Of a stretch of 64,000 nucleotides of DNA, positions 53,250 to 64,000 are shown piece by piece (position 1 is the first letter of the stretch; each line of letters opens with the position of its first letter). A program made the translations under genes and the position numbers. The notes under the pieces are model-generated. The model was not told the DNA's origin and searched no databases. It was given only the letters and a program-made list of their open reading frames with translations. The stretch lies in the NCBI GenBank assembly GCA_006937955.1, contig SSNP01000295.1:26419-90418 (forward strand), given 5' to 3'. Origin of the DNA: Pachypanchax playfairii (Eukaryota > Chordata > Actinopteri > Cyprinodontiformes > Aplocheilidae).

Positions 53250-56200
53250 ATAATGTCACCACAGGTTATATACATACTGTAGGTGTGGAGGTTATATAGG
53301 TGTACAGGTTATATAGGTGTGGAGGTTATATAGGTGTGGGGGTTATATAGGTGTGGAGGTTATATAGGTGTACAGGTTATATAGGTGTGGGGGTTATATA
53401 GGTGTGGAGGTTATATAGGTGTGGAGGTTATATAGGTGTACAGGTTATATAGGTGTGGGGGTTATATAGGTGTGGGGGTTATATAGGTGTGGAGGTTATA
53501 TAGGTGTACAGGTTATATAGGTGTACAGGTTATATAGGTGTGGGGGTTATATAGGTGTGGAGGTTATATGTACGTGTGCAGGTTATATAGGTGTACAGGT
53601 TATAGAGGTGTGGAGGTTATATAGGTGTACAGGTTATAGAGGTGTGAAGGTTATATAGGTGTACAGGTTATATAGGTGTACAGGTTATATAGGTGTGGGG
53701 GTTATATAGGTGTACAGGTTATATAGGTGTGGGGGTTATATAGGTGTGGAGGTTATATAGGTGTGGGGGTTATATAGGTGTGGAGGTTATATGTACGTGC
53801 AGGTTATATAGGTGTACAGGTTATATAGGTGTGGGGGTTATATAGGTGTACAGGTTATATAGGTGTGGGGGTTATATAGGTGTGGAGGTTATATGTACGT
53901 GCAGGTTATATAGGTGTACAGGGTATATAGGTGTGGAGGTTATATAGGTGTACAGGTTATATAGGTGTGGAGGTTATATAGGTGTGGAGGTTATATAGGT
54001 GTACAGGTTATATAGGTGTGGAGGTTATATAGGTGTGGAGGTTATATAGGTGTGGAGGTTATATAGGTGTACAGGTTATATAGGTGTACAGGTTATAGAG
54101 GTGTGCAGGTTATATAGGTGTGGAGGTTATATAGGTGTGCAGGTTATAGAGGTGTACAGGTTATATAGGTGTGGGGGTTATATAGGTGTGGAGGTTATAT
54201 GTACGTGCAGGTTATATAGGTGTACAGGTTATAGAGGTGTGCAGGTTATAGAGGTGTACAGGTTATATAGGTGTGGAGGTTATATAGGTGTACAGGTTAT
54301 ATAGGTGTGGGGGTTATATAGGTGTGGAGGTTATATAGGTGTGGAGGTTATATAGGTGTGGGGGTTATATAGGTGTGGAGGTATATGTACGTGTGCGGGT
54401 TATAGTACAGGTTATATAGGTTATAGGTGTGGGGGTTATATAGGTGTGGAGGTTATATGTATGTGTGCAGGTTATAGAGGTGTGGAGGTTATATAGGTGT
54501 GGAGGTTATATAGGTGTACAGGTTATATAGGTGTGGGGGTTATATAGGTGTGGAGGTTATATAGGTGTGGAGGTGGTTATATAGGTGTGGGGGTTATATA
54601 GGTGTGGAGGTTATATGTACGTGTGCAGGTTATATAGGTGTACAGGTTATATAGCTGTGGAGGTTATATAGGTGTACAGGTTATATAGGTGTACAGGTTA
54701 TAGAGGTGTGCAGGTTATATAGGTGTACAGGTTATATAGGTGTACAGGTTATATAGGTGTGGGGGTTATATAGGTGTACAGGTTATATAGGTGTGGGGGT
54801 TATATAGGTGTGGAGGTTATATAGGTGTGGAGGTTATATAGGTGTGGAGGTTATATAGGTGTGGAGGTTATGTTATAGGTGTGGAGGTTATATAGGTGTA
54901 CTGTGGAGGTTATGTAGGTGTGGAGGTTATATAGGTGTGCAGGTTTATAGGTGTGGAGGTTATATAGGTGTGCAGGTTATAGATTATATAGGTGTGGGGG
55001 TTATATAGGTGTGGAGGTTATATGTATGTGTGCAGGTTATATAGGTGTACAGGTTATATAGGTGTGGAGGTTATATAGGTGTACTATAGGTGTGGAGGTT
55101 ATATAGGTGTACAGGTTATATAGGTGTGGGGGTTATATAGGTGTGGGGGTTATATAGGTGTGCAGGTTATATAGGTGTACAGGTTATATAGGTGTGCAGG
55201 TTATATAGGTGTACAGGTTATAGAGGTGTGCAGGTTATATAGGTGTACAGGTTATAGAGGTGTGGAGGTTATATAGGTGTACAGGTTATAGAGGTGTGGG
55301 GGTTATATAGGTGTACAGGTTATGTGGAGGTTATATAGGTGTACAGGTTATATAGGTGGTTATATAGGTGTGGGGGTTATATAGGTGTACAGGTTATATA
55401 GTGGGGTTATATAGGTGTGGGGGGGTTATATAGGTGTGGAGGTTATATAGGTGTACAGGTTATATAGGTGTGCAGGTTATAGAGGTGTACAGGTTATATA
55501 GGTGTGGGGGTTATATAGGTGTGGAGGTTATATGTACGTGCAGGTTATATAGGTGTACAGGTTTAGGGTCAGGTTATTATATAGGTGTACAGGTTATATA
55601 GGTGTACAGGTTATATAGGTGTGCAGGTTATATAGGTGTACAGGTTATATAGGTGTGCAGGTTATATAGGTGTGCAGGTTATATAGGTGTGCAGGTTATA
55701 TAGGTGTGCAGGTTATATAGGTGTGGAGGTTATATAGGTGTACAGGTTATAGAGGTGTACAGGTTATATAGGTGTACAGGTTATAGAGGTGTGAAGGTTA
55801 TATAGGTGTACAGGTTATATAGGTGTACAGGTTATATAGGTGTGGAGGTTATATAGGTGTGGAGGTTATATAGGTGTGGAGGTTATATAGGTGTGGGGGT
55901 TATATAGGTGTGGAGGTTATATAGGTGTACAGGTTATATAGGTGTGGAGGTTATATATGTGTGGAGGTTATATAGGTGTGGGGGTTATATAGGGGTGGAG
56001 GTTATATGTAGGTGTACAGGTTATATAGGTGTGGGGGTTATATAGGTGTGGGGGTTATATAGGTGTGAAGGTTATATAGGTGTACAGGTTATATAGGTGT
56101 ACAGGTTATATAGGTGTGGGGGTTATATAGGTGTACAGGTTATATAGGTGTGGAGGTTATATAGGTGTGGAGGTTATATAGGTGTGCAGGTTATATAGGT

Positions 56201-59200
56201 GTGCAGGTTATAGAGGTGTACAGGTTATATAGGTGTGGGGGTTATATAGGTGTGGAGGTTATATGTACGTGTACAGGTTATATAGGTGTACAGGTTATAT
56301 AGGTGTGGAGGTTATATAGGTGTACAGGTTATATAGGTGTACAGGTTATATAGGTGTGCAGGTTATATAGGTGTGGAGGTTATATAGGTGTGTAGGTTAT
56401 ATAGGTGTGGAGGTTATATAGGGGTGGGGGTTATATAGGTGTGAAGGTTATATAGGTGTACAGGTTATATAGGTGTCCAGGTTATATAGGTGTGGAGGTT
56501 ATATAGGTGTACAGGTTATATAGGTGTACAGGTTATAGAGGTGTGCAGGTTATATAGGGGTGGAGGTTATATAGGTGTGCAGGTTATAGAGGTGTACAGG
56601 TTATATAGGTGTGGGGGTTATATAGGTGTGCAGGTTATATGTACGTGCAGGTTATATAGGTGTACAGGTTATATAGGTGTGGAGGTTATATAGGTGTGGG
56701 GGTTATATAGGTGTGGAGGTTATATAGGTGTGGAGGTTATATAGGTGTGGGGGTTATATAGGTGTGGAGGTTATATGTATGTGTGCAGGTTATAGAGGTG
56801 TGGAGGTTATATAGGTGTGGAGGTTATATAGGTGTACAGGTTATATAGGTGTGGGGGTTATATAGGTGTGGAGGTTATATGTACGTGCAGGTTATATAGG
56901 TGTACAGGTTATATAGGTGTACAGGTTATAGAGGTGTGCAGGTTATATAGGTGTGGAGGTTATATAGGTGTGCAGGTTATAGAGGTGTACAGGTTATATA
57001 GGTGTGGGGGTTATATAGGTGTACAGGTTATATAGGTGTGGGGGTTATATAGGTGTGGAGGTTATATAGGTGTGGAGGTTATATGTATGTGTGCAGGTTA
57101 TAGAGGTGTGGAGGTTATATAGGTGTGGAGGTTATATAGGTGTACAGGTTATATAGGTGTGGGGGTTATATAGGTGTGCAGGTTATATAGGTGTGGGGGT
57201 TATATAGGTGTGGAGGTTATATAGGTGTGAAGGTTATATAGGTGTACAGGTTATAGAGGTGTACAGGTTATATAGGTGTGGGGGTTATATAGGTGTGGAG
57301 GTTATATGTACGTGCAGGTTATATAGGTGTACAGGTTATATAGGTGTGGGGGTTATATAGGTGTGGAGGTTATATAGGTGTACAGGTTATATAGGTGTAA
57401 AGGTTATATAGGTGTGGAGGTTATATAGGTGAGGAGGTTATATAGGTGTGGAGGTTATATAGGTGTACAGGTTATATAGGTGTGGAGGTTATATAGGTGT
57501 GCAGGTTATAGAGGTGTACAGGTTATATAGGTGTGGGGGTTATATAGGTGTGGAGGTTATATGTACGTGCAGGTTATATAGGTGTACAGGTTATATAGGT
57601 GTGAAGGTTATATAGGTGTACAGGTTATATAGGTGTACAGGTTATATAGGTGTGGGGGTTATATAGGTGTACAGGTTATATAGGTGTGGGGGTTATATAG
57701 GTGTGGAGGTTATATAGGTGTACAGGTTATATAGGTGTGGGGGTTATATAGGTGTGGAGGTTATATAGGTGTACAGGTTATATAGGTGTGGGGGTTATAT
57801 AGGTGTGGAGGTTATATGTACGTGCAGGTTATATAGGTGTACAGGTTATATAGGTGTGGGGGTTATATAGGTGTACAGGTTATATAGGTGTACAGGTTAT
57901 ATAGGTGTGGGGGTTATATAGGTGTGGAGGTTATATAGGTGTGCAGGTTATATGTACGTGCAGGTTATATAGGTGTACAGGTTATATAGGGGTGGAGGTT
58001 ATATAGGTGTGGAGGTTATATAGGTGTACAGGTTATATAGGTGTACAGGTTATAGAGGTGTGCAGGTTATATAGGTGTGGAGGTTATATAGGTGTGCAGG
58101 TTATAGAGGTGTACAGGTTATATAGGTGTGGGGGTTATATAGGTGTACAGGTTATATAGGTGTGGGGGTTATATAGGTGTGGAGGTTATATAGGTGTGGA
58201 GGTTATATAGGTGTACAGGTTATATAGGTGTACAGGTTATAGAGGTGAGCAGGTTATAGAGGTGTACAGGTTATATAGGTGTGCAGGTTATAGAGGTGTG
58301 CAGGTTATATCGGTGTGCAGGTTATAGAGGTGTACAGGTTATATAGGTGTGGGGGTTATATAGGTGTGGAGGTTATATGTACGTGCAGGTTATATAGGTG
58401 TACAGGTTATATAGGTGTGGGGGTTATATAGGTGTGGAGGTTATATGTACGTGTACAGGTTATATAGGTGTACAGGTTATATAGGTGGGGAGGTTATATA
58501 GGTGTACAGGTTATATAGGTGTGGGGGTTATATAGGTGTGGAGGTTATATAGGTGTAGCAGGTTATATAGGTGTACAGGTTATAGAGGTGTGCAGGTTAT
58601 ATAGGTGTACAGGTTATATAGGTGTGGAGGTTATATAGGGGTGGGGGTTATATAGGTGTGGAGGTTATATGTATGTGTGCAGGTTATAGAGGTGTGCAGG
58701 TTATAGAGGTGTGCAGGTTATATAGGTGTGCAGGTTATAGAGGTGTGCAGGTTATAGAGGTGTACAGGTTATAGAGGTGTGGGGGTTATATAGGTGTGGA
58801 GGTTATATGTACGTGCAGGTTATATAGGTGTACAGGTTATATAGGTGTGGGGGTTATATAGGTGTACAGGTTATATAGGTGTGGGGGTTATATAGGTGTG
58901 GAGGTTATATAGGTGTGGAGGTTATATAGGTGTGGAGGTTATATAGGTGTGCAGGTTATATAGGTGTGGAGGTTATATAGGTGTGAAGGTTATAGAGGTG
59001 TACAGGTTATATAGGTGTGGGGGTTATATAGGTGTGGAGGTTATATGTACGTGCAGGTTATATAGGTGTACAGGTTATAGAGGTGTGCAGGTTATATAGG
59101 TTACAGGTTATATAGGTGTGGAGGTTATATAGGTGTGGGGGTTATATAGGTGTGGAGGTTATATAGGTGTACAGGTTATATAGGTGTGGAGGTTATATAG

Positions 59201-62200
59201 GTGTACAGGTTATATAGGTGTACAGGTTATGAGGTGTGCAGGTTATATAGGTGTGGAGGTTATATAGGTGTGCAGGTTATAGAGGTGTACAGGTTATATA
59301 GGTGTGGGGGTTATATAGGTGTGGAGGTTATATGTACGTGCAGGTTATATAGGTGTACAGGTTATATAGGTGTGGGGGTTATATAGGTGTACAGGTTATA
59401 TAGGTGTGGGGGTTATATAGGTGTGGAGGTTATATGTACGTGTGCGGGTTATATAGGTGTACAGGTTATATAGCTGTGGAGGTTATATAGGTGTACAGGT
59501 TATATAGGTGTACAGGTTATAGAGGTGTGCAGGTTATATAGGTGTGCAGGTTATAGAGGTGTGCAGGTTATATAGGTGTACAGGTTATAGAGGTGTGCAG
59601 GTTATATAGGTGTACAGGTTATATAGGTATGGAGGTTATATAGGTGTACAGGTTATAGAGGTGTGCAGGTTATATAGGTGTACAGGTTATAGAGGTGTGG
59701 AGGTTATATAGGTGTACAGGTTATAGAGGTGTGGAGGTTATATAGGTGTACAGGTTATAGAGGTGTGCAGGTTATATAGGTGTACAGGTTATATAGGTGT
59801 ACAGGTTATATAGGTGTGCAGGTTATATAGGTGTGGAGGTTATATAGGTGTGCAGGTTATATAGGTGTACAGGTTATATAGGTGTGGAGGTTATATAGGT
59901 GTGGAGGTTATATAGATGTACAGGTTATAGAGGTGTGCAGGTTATAGAGGTGTACAGGTTATATAGGTGTGGGGGTTATATAGGTGTGGAGGTTATATGT
60001 ACGTGTGCAGGTTATATAGGTGTACAGGTTATATAGGTGTGGAGGTTATATAGGTGTACAGGTTATATAGGTGTGGGGGTTATATAGGTGTGGAGGTTAT
60101 ATGTACGTGTGCAGGTTATATAGGTGTACAGGTTATATAGGTGTGGAGGTTATATAGGTGTACAGGTTATATAGGTGTACAGGTTATAGAGGTGTGCAGG
60201 TTATATAGGTGTGGAGGTTATATAGGTGTGGAGGTTATATAGGTGTACAGGTTATAGAGGTGTGCAGGTTATATAGGTGTACAGGTTATATAGGTGTGGA
60301 GGTTATATAGGTGTGGAGGTTATATAGGTGTGGAGGTTATATAGGTGTGGAGGTTATATAGGTGTGCAGGTTATAGAGGTGTACAGGTTATATAGGTGTA
60401 CAGGTTATAGAGGTGTGCAGGTTATATAGGTGTGGAGGTTATATAGGTGTACAGGTTATATAGGTGTGGAGGTTATATAGGTGTGCAGGTTATAGAGGTG
60501 TACAGGTTATATAGGTGTGGGGGTTATATAGGTGTGGAGGTTATATGTACGTGTGCAGGTTATATAGGTGTACAGGTTATATAGGTGGGAGGTTATATAG
60601 GTGTACAGGTTATATAGGCGTGGAGGTTATATAGGTGTGGGGGTTATATAGGTGTGGAGGTTATATGTAGGTGTGGAGGTTATATAGGTGTACAGGTTAT
60701 ATAGGTGTGGAGGTTATATAGGTGTACAGGTTATATAGGTGTACAGGTTATATAGGTGTACAGGTTATAGAGGTGTGCAGGTTATAGAGGTGTGCAGGTT
60801 ATATAGGTGTGCAGGTTATAGAGGTGAGCAGGTTATAGAGGTGTACAGGTTATATAGGTGTGCAGGTTATAGAGGTGTGCAGGTTATATAGGTGTACAGG
60901 TTATAGAGGTGTAGAGGTTATATAGGTGTGCAGGTTATAGAGGTGTGCAGGTTATAGAGGTGTGCAGGTTATAGAGGTGAGCAGGTTATAGAGGTGTACA
61001 GGTTATATAGGTGTGGAGGTTATATAGGTGTGGAGGTTATATAGGTGTGGAGGTTATATAGGTGTGGAGGTTATATAGGTATGCAGGTTATAGAGGTGTG
61101 CAGGTTATATAGGTGTACAGGTTATATAGGTGTACAGGTTATATAGGTGTGGAGGTTATATAGGTGTACAGGTTATAGAGGTGTGCAGGTTATATAGGTG
61201 TACAGGTTATATAGGTGTACAGGTTATAGAGGTGTACAGGTTATATAGGTGTGGGGGTTATATAGGTGTGGAGGTTATATGTACGTGTGCAGGTTATATA
61301 GGTGTACAGGTTATATAGGTGTGGAGGTTATATAGGTGTACAGGTTATATAGGTGTACAGGTTATAGAGGTGTGCAGGTTATATAGGTGTGCAGGTTATA
61401 GAGGTGTACAGGTTATAGAGGTGTGCAGGTTATAGAGGTGTGCAGGTTATAGAGGTGTACAGGTTATAGAGGTGTACAGGTTATATAGGTGTGGAGGTTA
61501 TATAGGTGTACAGGTTATATAGGTGTACAGGTTATAGAGGTGTGCAGGTTATATAGGTGTGGAGGTTATATAGGTGTACAGGTTATATAGGTGTGCAGGT
61601 TATATAGGTGTACAGGTTATAGAGGTGTGCAGGTTATATAGGTGTACAGGTTATATAGGTGTGGAGGTTATATAGGTGTACAGGTTATATAGGTGTACAG
61701 GTTATAGAGGTGTGCAGGTTATAGAGGTGTGCAGGTTATAGAGGTGTACAGGTTATATAGGTGTGCAGGTTATAGAGGTGTGCAGGTTATAGAGGTGTGC
61801 AGGTTATAGAGGTGTACAGGTTATATAGGTGTGGAGGTTATATAGGTGTGCAGGTTATATAGGTGTACAGGTTATATAGGTGTGGAGGTTATATAGGTGT
61901 ACAGGTTATATAGGTGTGCAGGTTATAGAGGTGTACAGGTTATATAGGTGTACAGGTTATAGAGGTGTGCAGGTTATATCGGTGTGCAGGTTATAGAGGT
62001 GTACAGGTTATATAGGTGTGGAGGTTATATAGGTGTACAGGTTATATAGGTGTACAGGTTATATAGGTGTACAGGTTATAGAGGTGTGCAGGTTATAGAG
62101 GTGTGCAGGTTATAGAGGTGAGCAGGTTATAGAGGTGTACAGGTTATATAGGTGTGCAGGTTATAGAGGTGTGCAGGTTATATCGGTGTGCAGGTTATAG

Positions 62201-64000
62201 AGGTGTACAGGTTATATAGGTGTGGAGGTTATATAGGTGTGCAGGTTATATAGGTGTACAGGTTATATAGGTGTACAGGTTATAGAGGTGTGCAGGTTAT
62301 ATAGGTGTACAGGTTATATAGGTGTGCAGGTTATATAGGTGTGGGGGTTATATAGGTGTGGAGGTTATATGTACGTGTGCAGGTTATATAGGTGTACAGG
62401 TTATATAGGTGTGCAGGTTATAGAGGTGTACAGGTTATATAGGTGTGCAGGTTATAGAGGTGTGCAGGTTATAGAGGTGTGCAGGTTATATAGGTGTGCA
62501 GGTTATAGAGGTGAGCAGGTTATAGAGGTGTACAGGTTATATAGGTGTGGGGGTTATATAGGTGTGGAGGTTATATGTACGTGTGCAGGTTATATAGGTG
62601 TACAGGTTATATAGGTGTGGAGGTTATAGAGGTGTACAGGTTATATAGGTGTGGAGGTTATATAGGTGTACAGGTTATATAGGTGTACAGGTTATATAGG
62701 TGTACAGGTTATATAGGTGTACAGGTTATATAGGTGTGCAGGTTATAGAGGTGTGCAGGTTATAGAGGTGTACAGGTTATATAGGTGTGCAGGTTATATA
62801 GGTGTGCAGGTTATATAGGTGTACAGGTTATATAGGTGTGCAGGTTATATAGGTGTGCAGGTTATAGAGGTGTACAGGTTATATAGGTGTACATGTTATA
62901 TAGGTGTACAGGTTATATAGGTGTGCAGGTTATAGAGGTGTACAGGTTATATAGGTGTGGAGGTTATAGAGGTGTACAGGTTATATAGGTGTACAGGTTA
63001 TATAGGTGTGGAGGTTATATAGGTGTACAGGTTATATAGGTGTACAGGTTATAGAGGTGTACAGGTTATATAGGTGTGCAGGTTATATCGGTGTGCAGGT
63101 TATAGAGGTGTACAGGTTATATAGGTGTACAGGTTATATAGGTGTACAGGTTATATAGGTGTGCAGGTTATATAGGTGTACAGGTTATATAGGTGTACAG
63201 GTTATATAGGTGTGCAGGTTATATAGGTGTGCAGGTTATAGAGGTGTACAGGTTATAGAGGTGTACAGGTTATATAGGTGTACAGGTTATATAGGTGTGC
63301 AGGTTATATAGGTGTACAGGTTATATAGGTGTGCAGGTTATAGAGGTGTGCAGGTTATAGAGGTGTGCAGGTTATATAGGTGTACAGGTTATAGAGGTGT
63401 GCAGGTTATATCGGTGTGCAGGTTATATAGGTGTGCAGGTTATATAGGTGTGCAGGTTATAGAGGTGTACAGGTTATAGAGGTGTACAGGTTATATAGGT
63501 GTGCAGGTTATAGAGGTGTGCAGGTTATATAGGTGTACAGGTTATAGAGGTGTACAGGTTATATAGGTGTGGAGGTTATATAGGTGTACAGGTTATATAG
63601 GTGTACAGGTTATATAGGTGTACAGGTTATATAGGTGTACAGGTTATATAGGTGTGCAGGTTATATAGGTGTGCAGGTTATAGAGGTGTACAGGTTATAT
63701 AGGTGTGGAGGTTATATAGGTGTGCAGGTTATAGAGGTGTACAGGTTATATAGGTGTACAGGTTATATAGGTGTACAGGTTATATAGGTGTGCAGGTTAT
63801 ATAGGTGTGCAGGTTATATAGGTGTGGAGGTTATAGAGGTGTACAGGTTATAGAGGTGTACAGGTTATATAGGTGTACAGGTTATAGAGGTGTGCAGGTT
63901 ATAGAGGTGTGCAGGTTATATAGGTGTGCAGGTTATAGAGGTGAGCAGGTTATAGAGGTGTACAGGTTATATAGGTGTGGGGGTTATAGAGGTGTGGAGG
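53250..64000. repeat. Giant 17-bp minisatellite, >10.7 kb, continuing beyond window
   Basis: Roughly 630 units of 'aggttatataggtgtgg', with position variants gtgtgg, gtgtac, gtgtgc and gtgtggg, and tatatagg or tatagagg. A compound variant 'ggttatatgtacgtgcaggt' recurs at irregular distances. It starts inside the intron upstream of the capn1 exon at 51839 and reaches the right edge. Short open frames in it (repeats of GYIGVQVI, RLYRC) are artefacts of the 51-base triple unit. Confidence 0.97.

Noticed and set aside
53250..64000. CRISPR-like or centromeric satellite array
   Set aside because: Units are contiguous without unique spacers, so it is not CRISPR. The 17-bp unit lies in a gene intron and is far shorter than usual fish centromere monomers; no evidence for centromere function.

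Overview
The window is vertebrate nuclear DNA, almost certainly from a ray-finned fish. Four spliced or single-exon genes with vertebrate orthologues are separated by fish-type mobile elements (L2-like, Rex/RTE-like, BEL/Pao, PIF-Harbinger, ISL2EU-like, hAT, tRNA-derived SINEs). There is no bacterial gene organisation, operon or CRISPR array. All exon coordinates below were read by eye from GT/AG splice sites and checked for phase. The reconstructed frames stay open throughout: mtif2 709 codons plus stop, sde2 366 plus stop, and the window part of capn1 600 plus stop.

Layout. 1-5983: two copies of a ~3 kb block holding the mtif2 promoter side and transit-peptide exon, separated by a 10-N gap; probably an assembly duplication. 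4793-18705 (+): mtif2, mitochondrial translation initiation factor 2, 13 coding exons. Four of its introns carry tandem arrays (30-, 21-, 36- and 27-bp units), and two copies of an unidentified repeat encode a small membrane/coiled-coil ORF. 18900-35926 (-): sde2, a ubiquitin-fold/SAP protein, 7 exons, tail-to-tail with mtif2. Its 10.8-kb first intron is a stack of nested transposons. 36419-36931 (+): mrps28, one uninterrupted exon, head-to-head with sde2. 38966-51839 (-): capn1-type calpain from the catalytic-Cys exon to the stop codon. The N-terminal ~114 residues lie outside the window, beyond a 17-bp array that fills 53250-64000.

Tandem repeats are the dominant feature. About eleven arrays with unrelated units add up to roughly 22 kb, about a third of the window, mostly inside introns of otherwise intact genes. 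Several have units divisible by three and no stops, so they give long spurious open frames.

The four genes do not form a pathway: mtif2 and mrps28 serve mitochondrial translation, sde2 serves pre-mRNA splicing and replication-stress control, and capn1 is a cytosolic Ca-dependent protease. The most unusual observations are the four-level transposon nest, a circularly permuted copy of one of its junctions in an mtif2 intron, and the unidentified membrane/coiled-coil ORF family.
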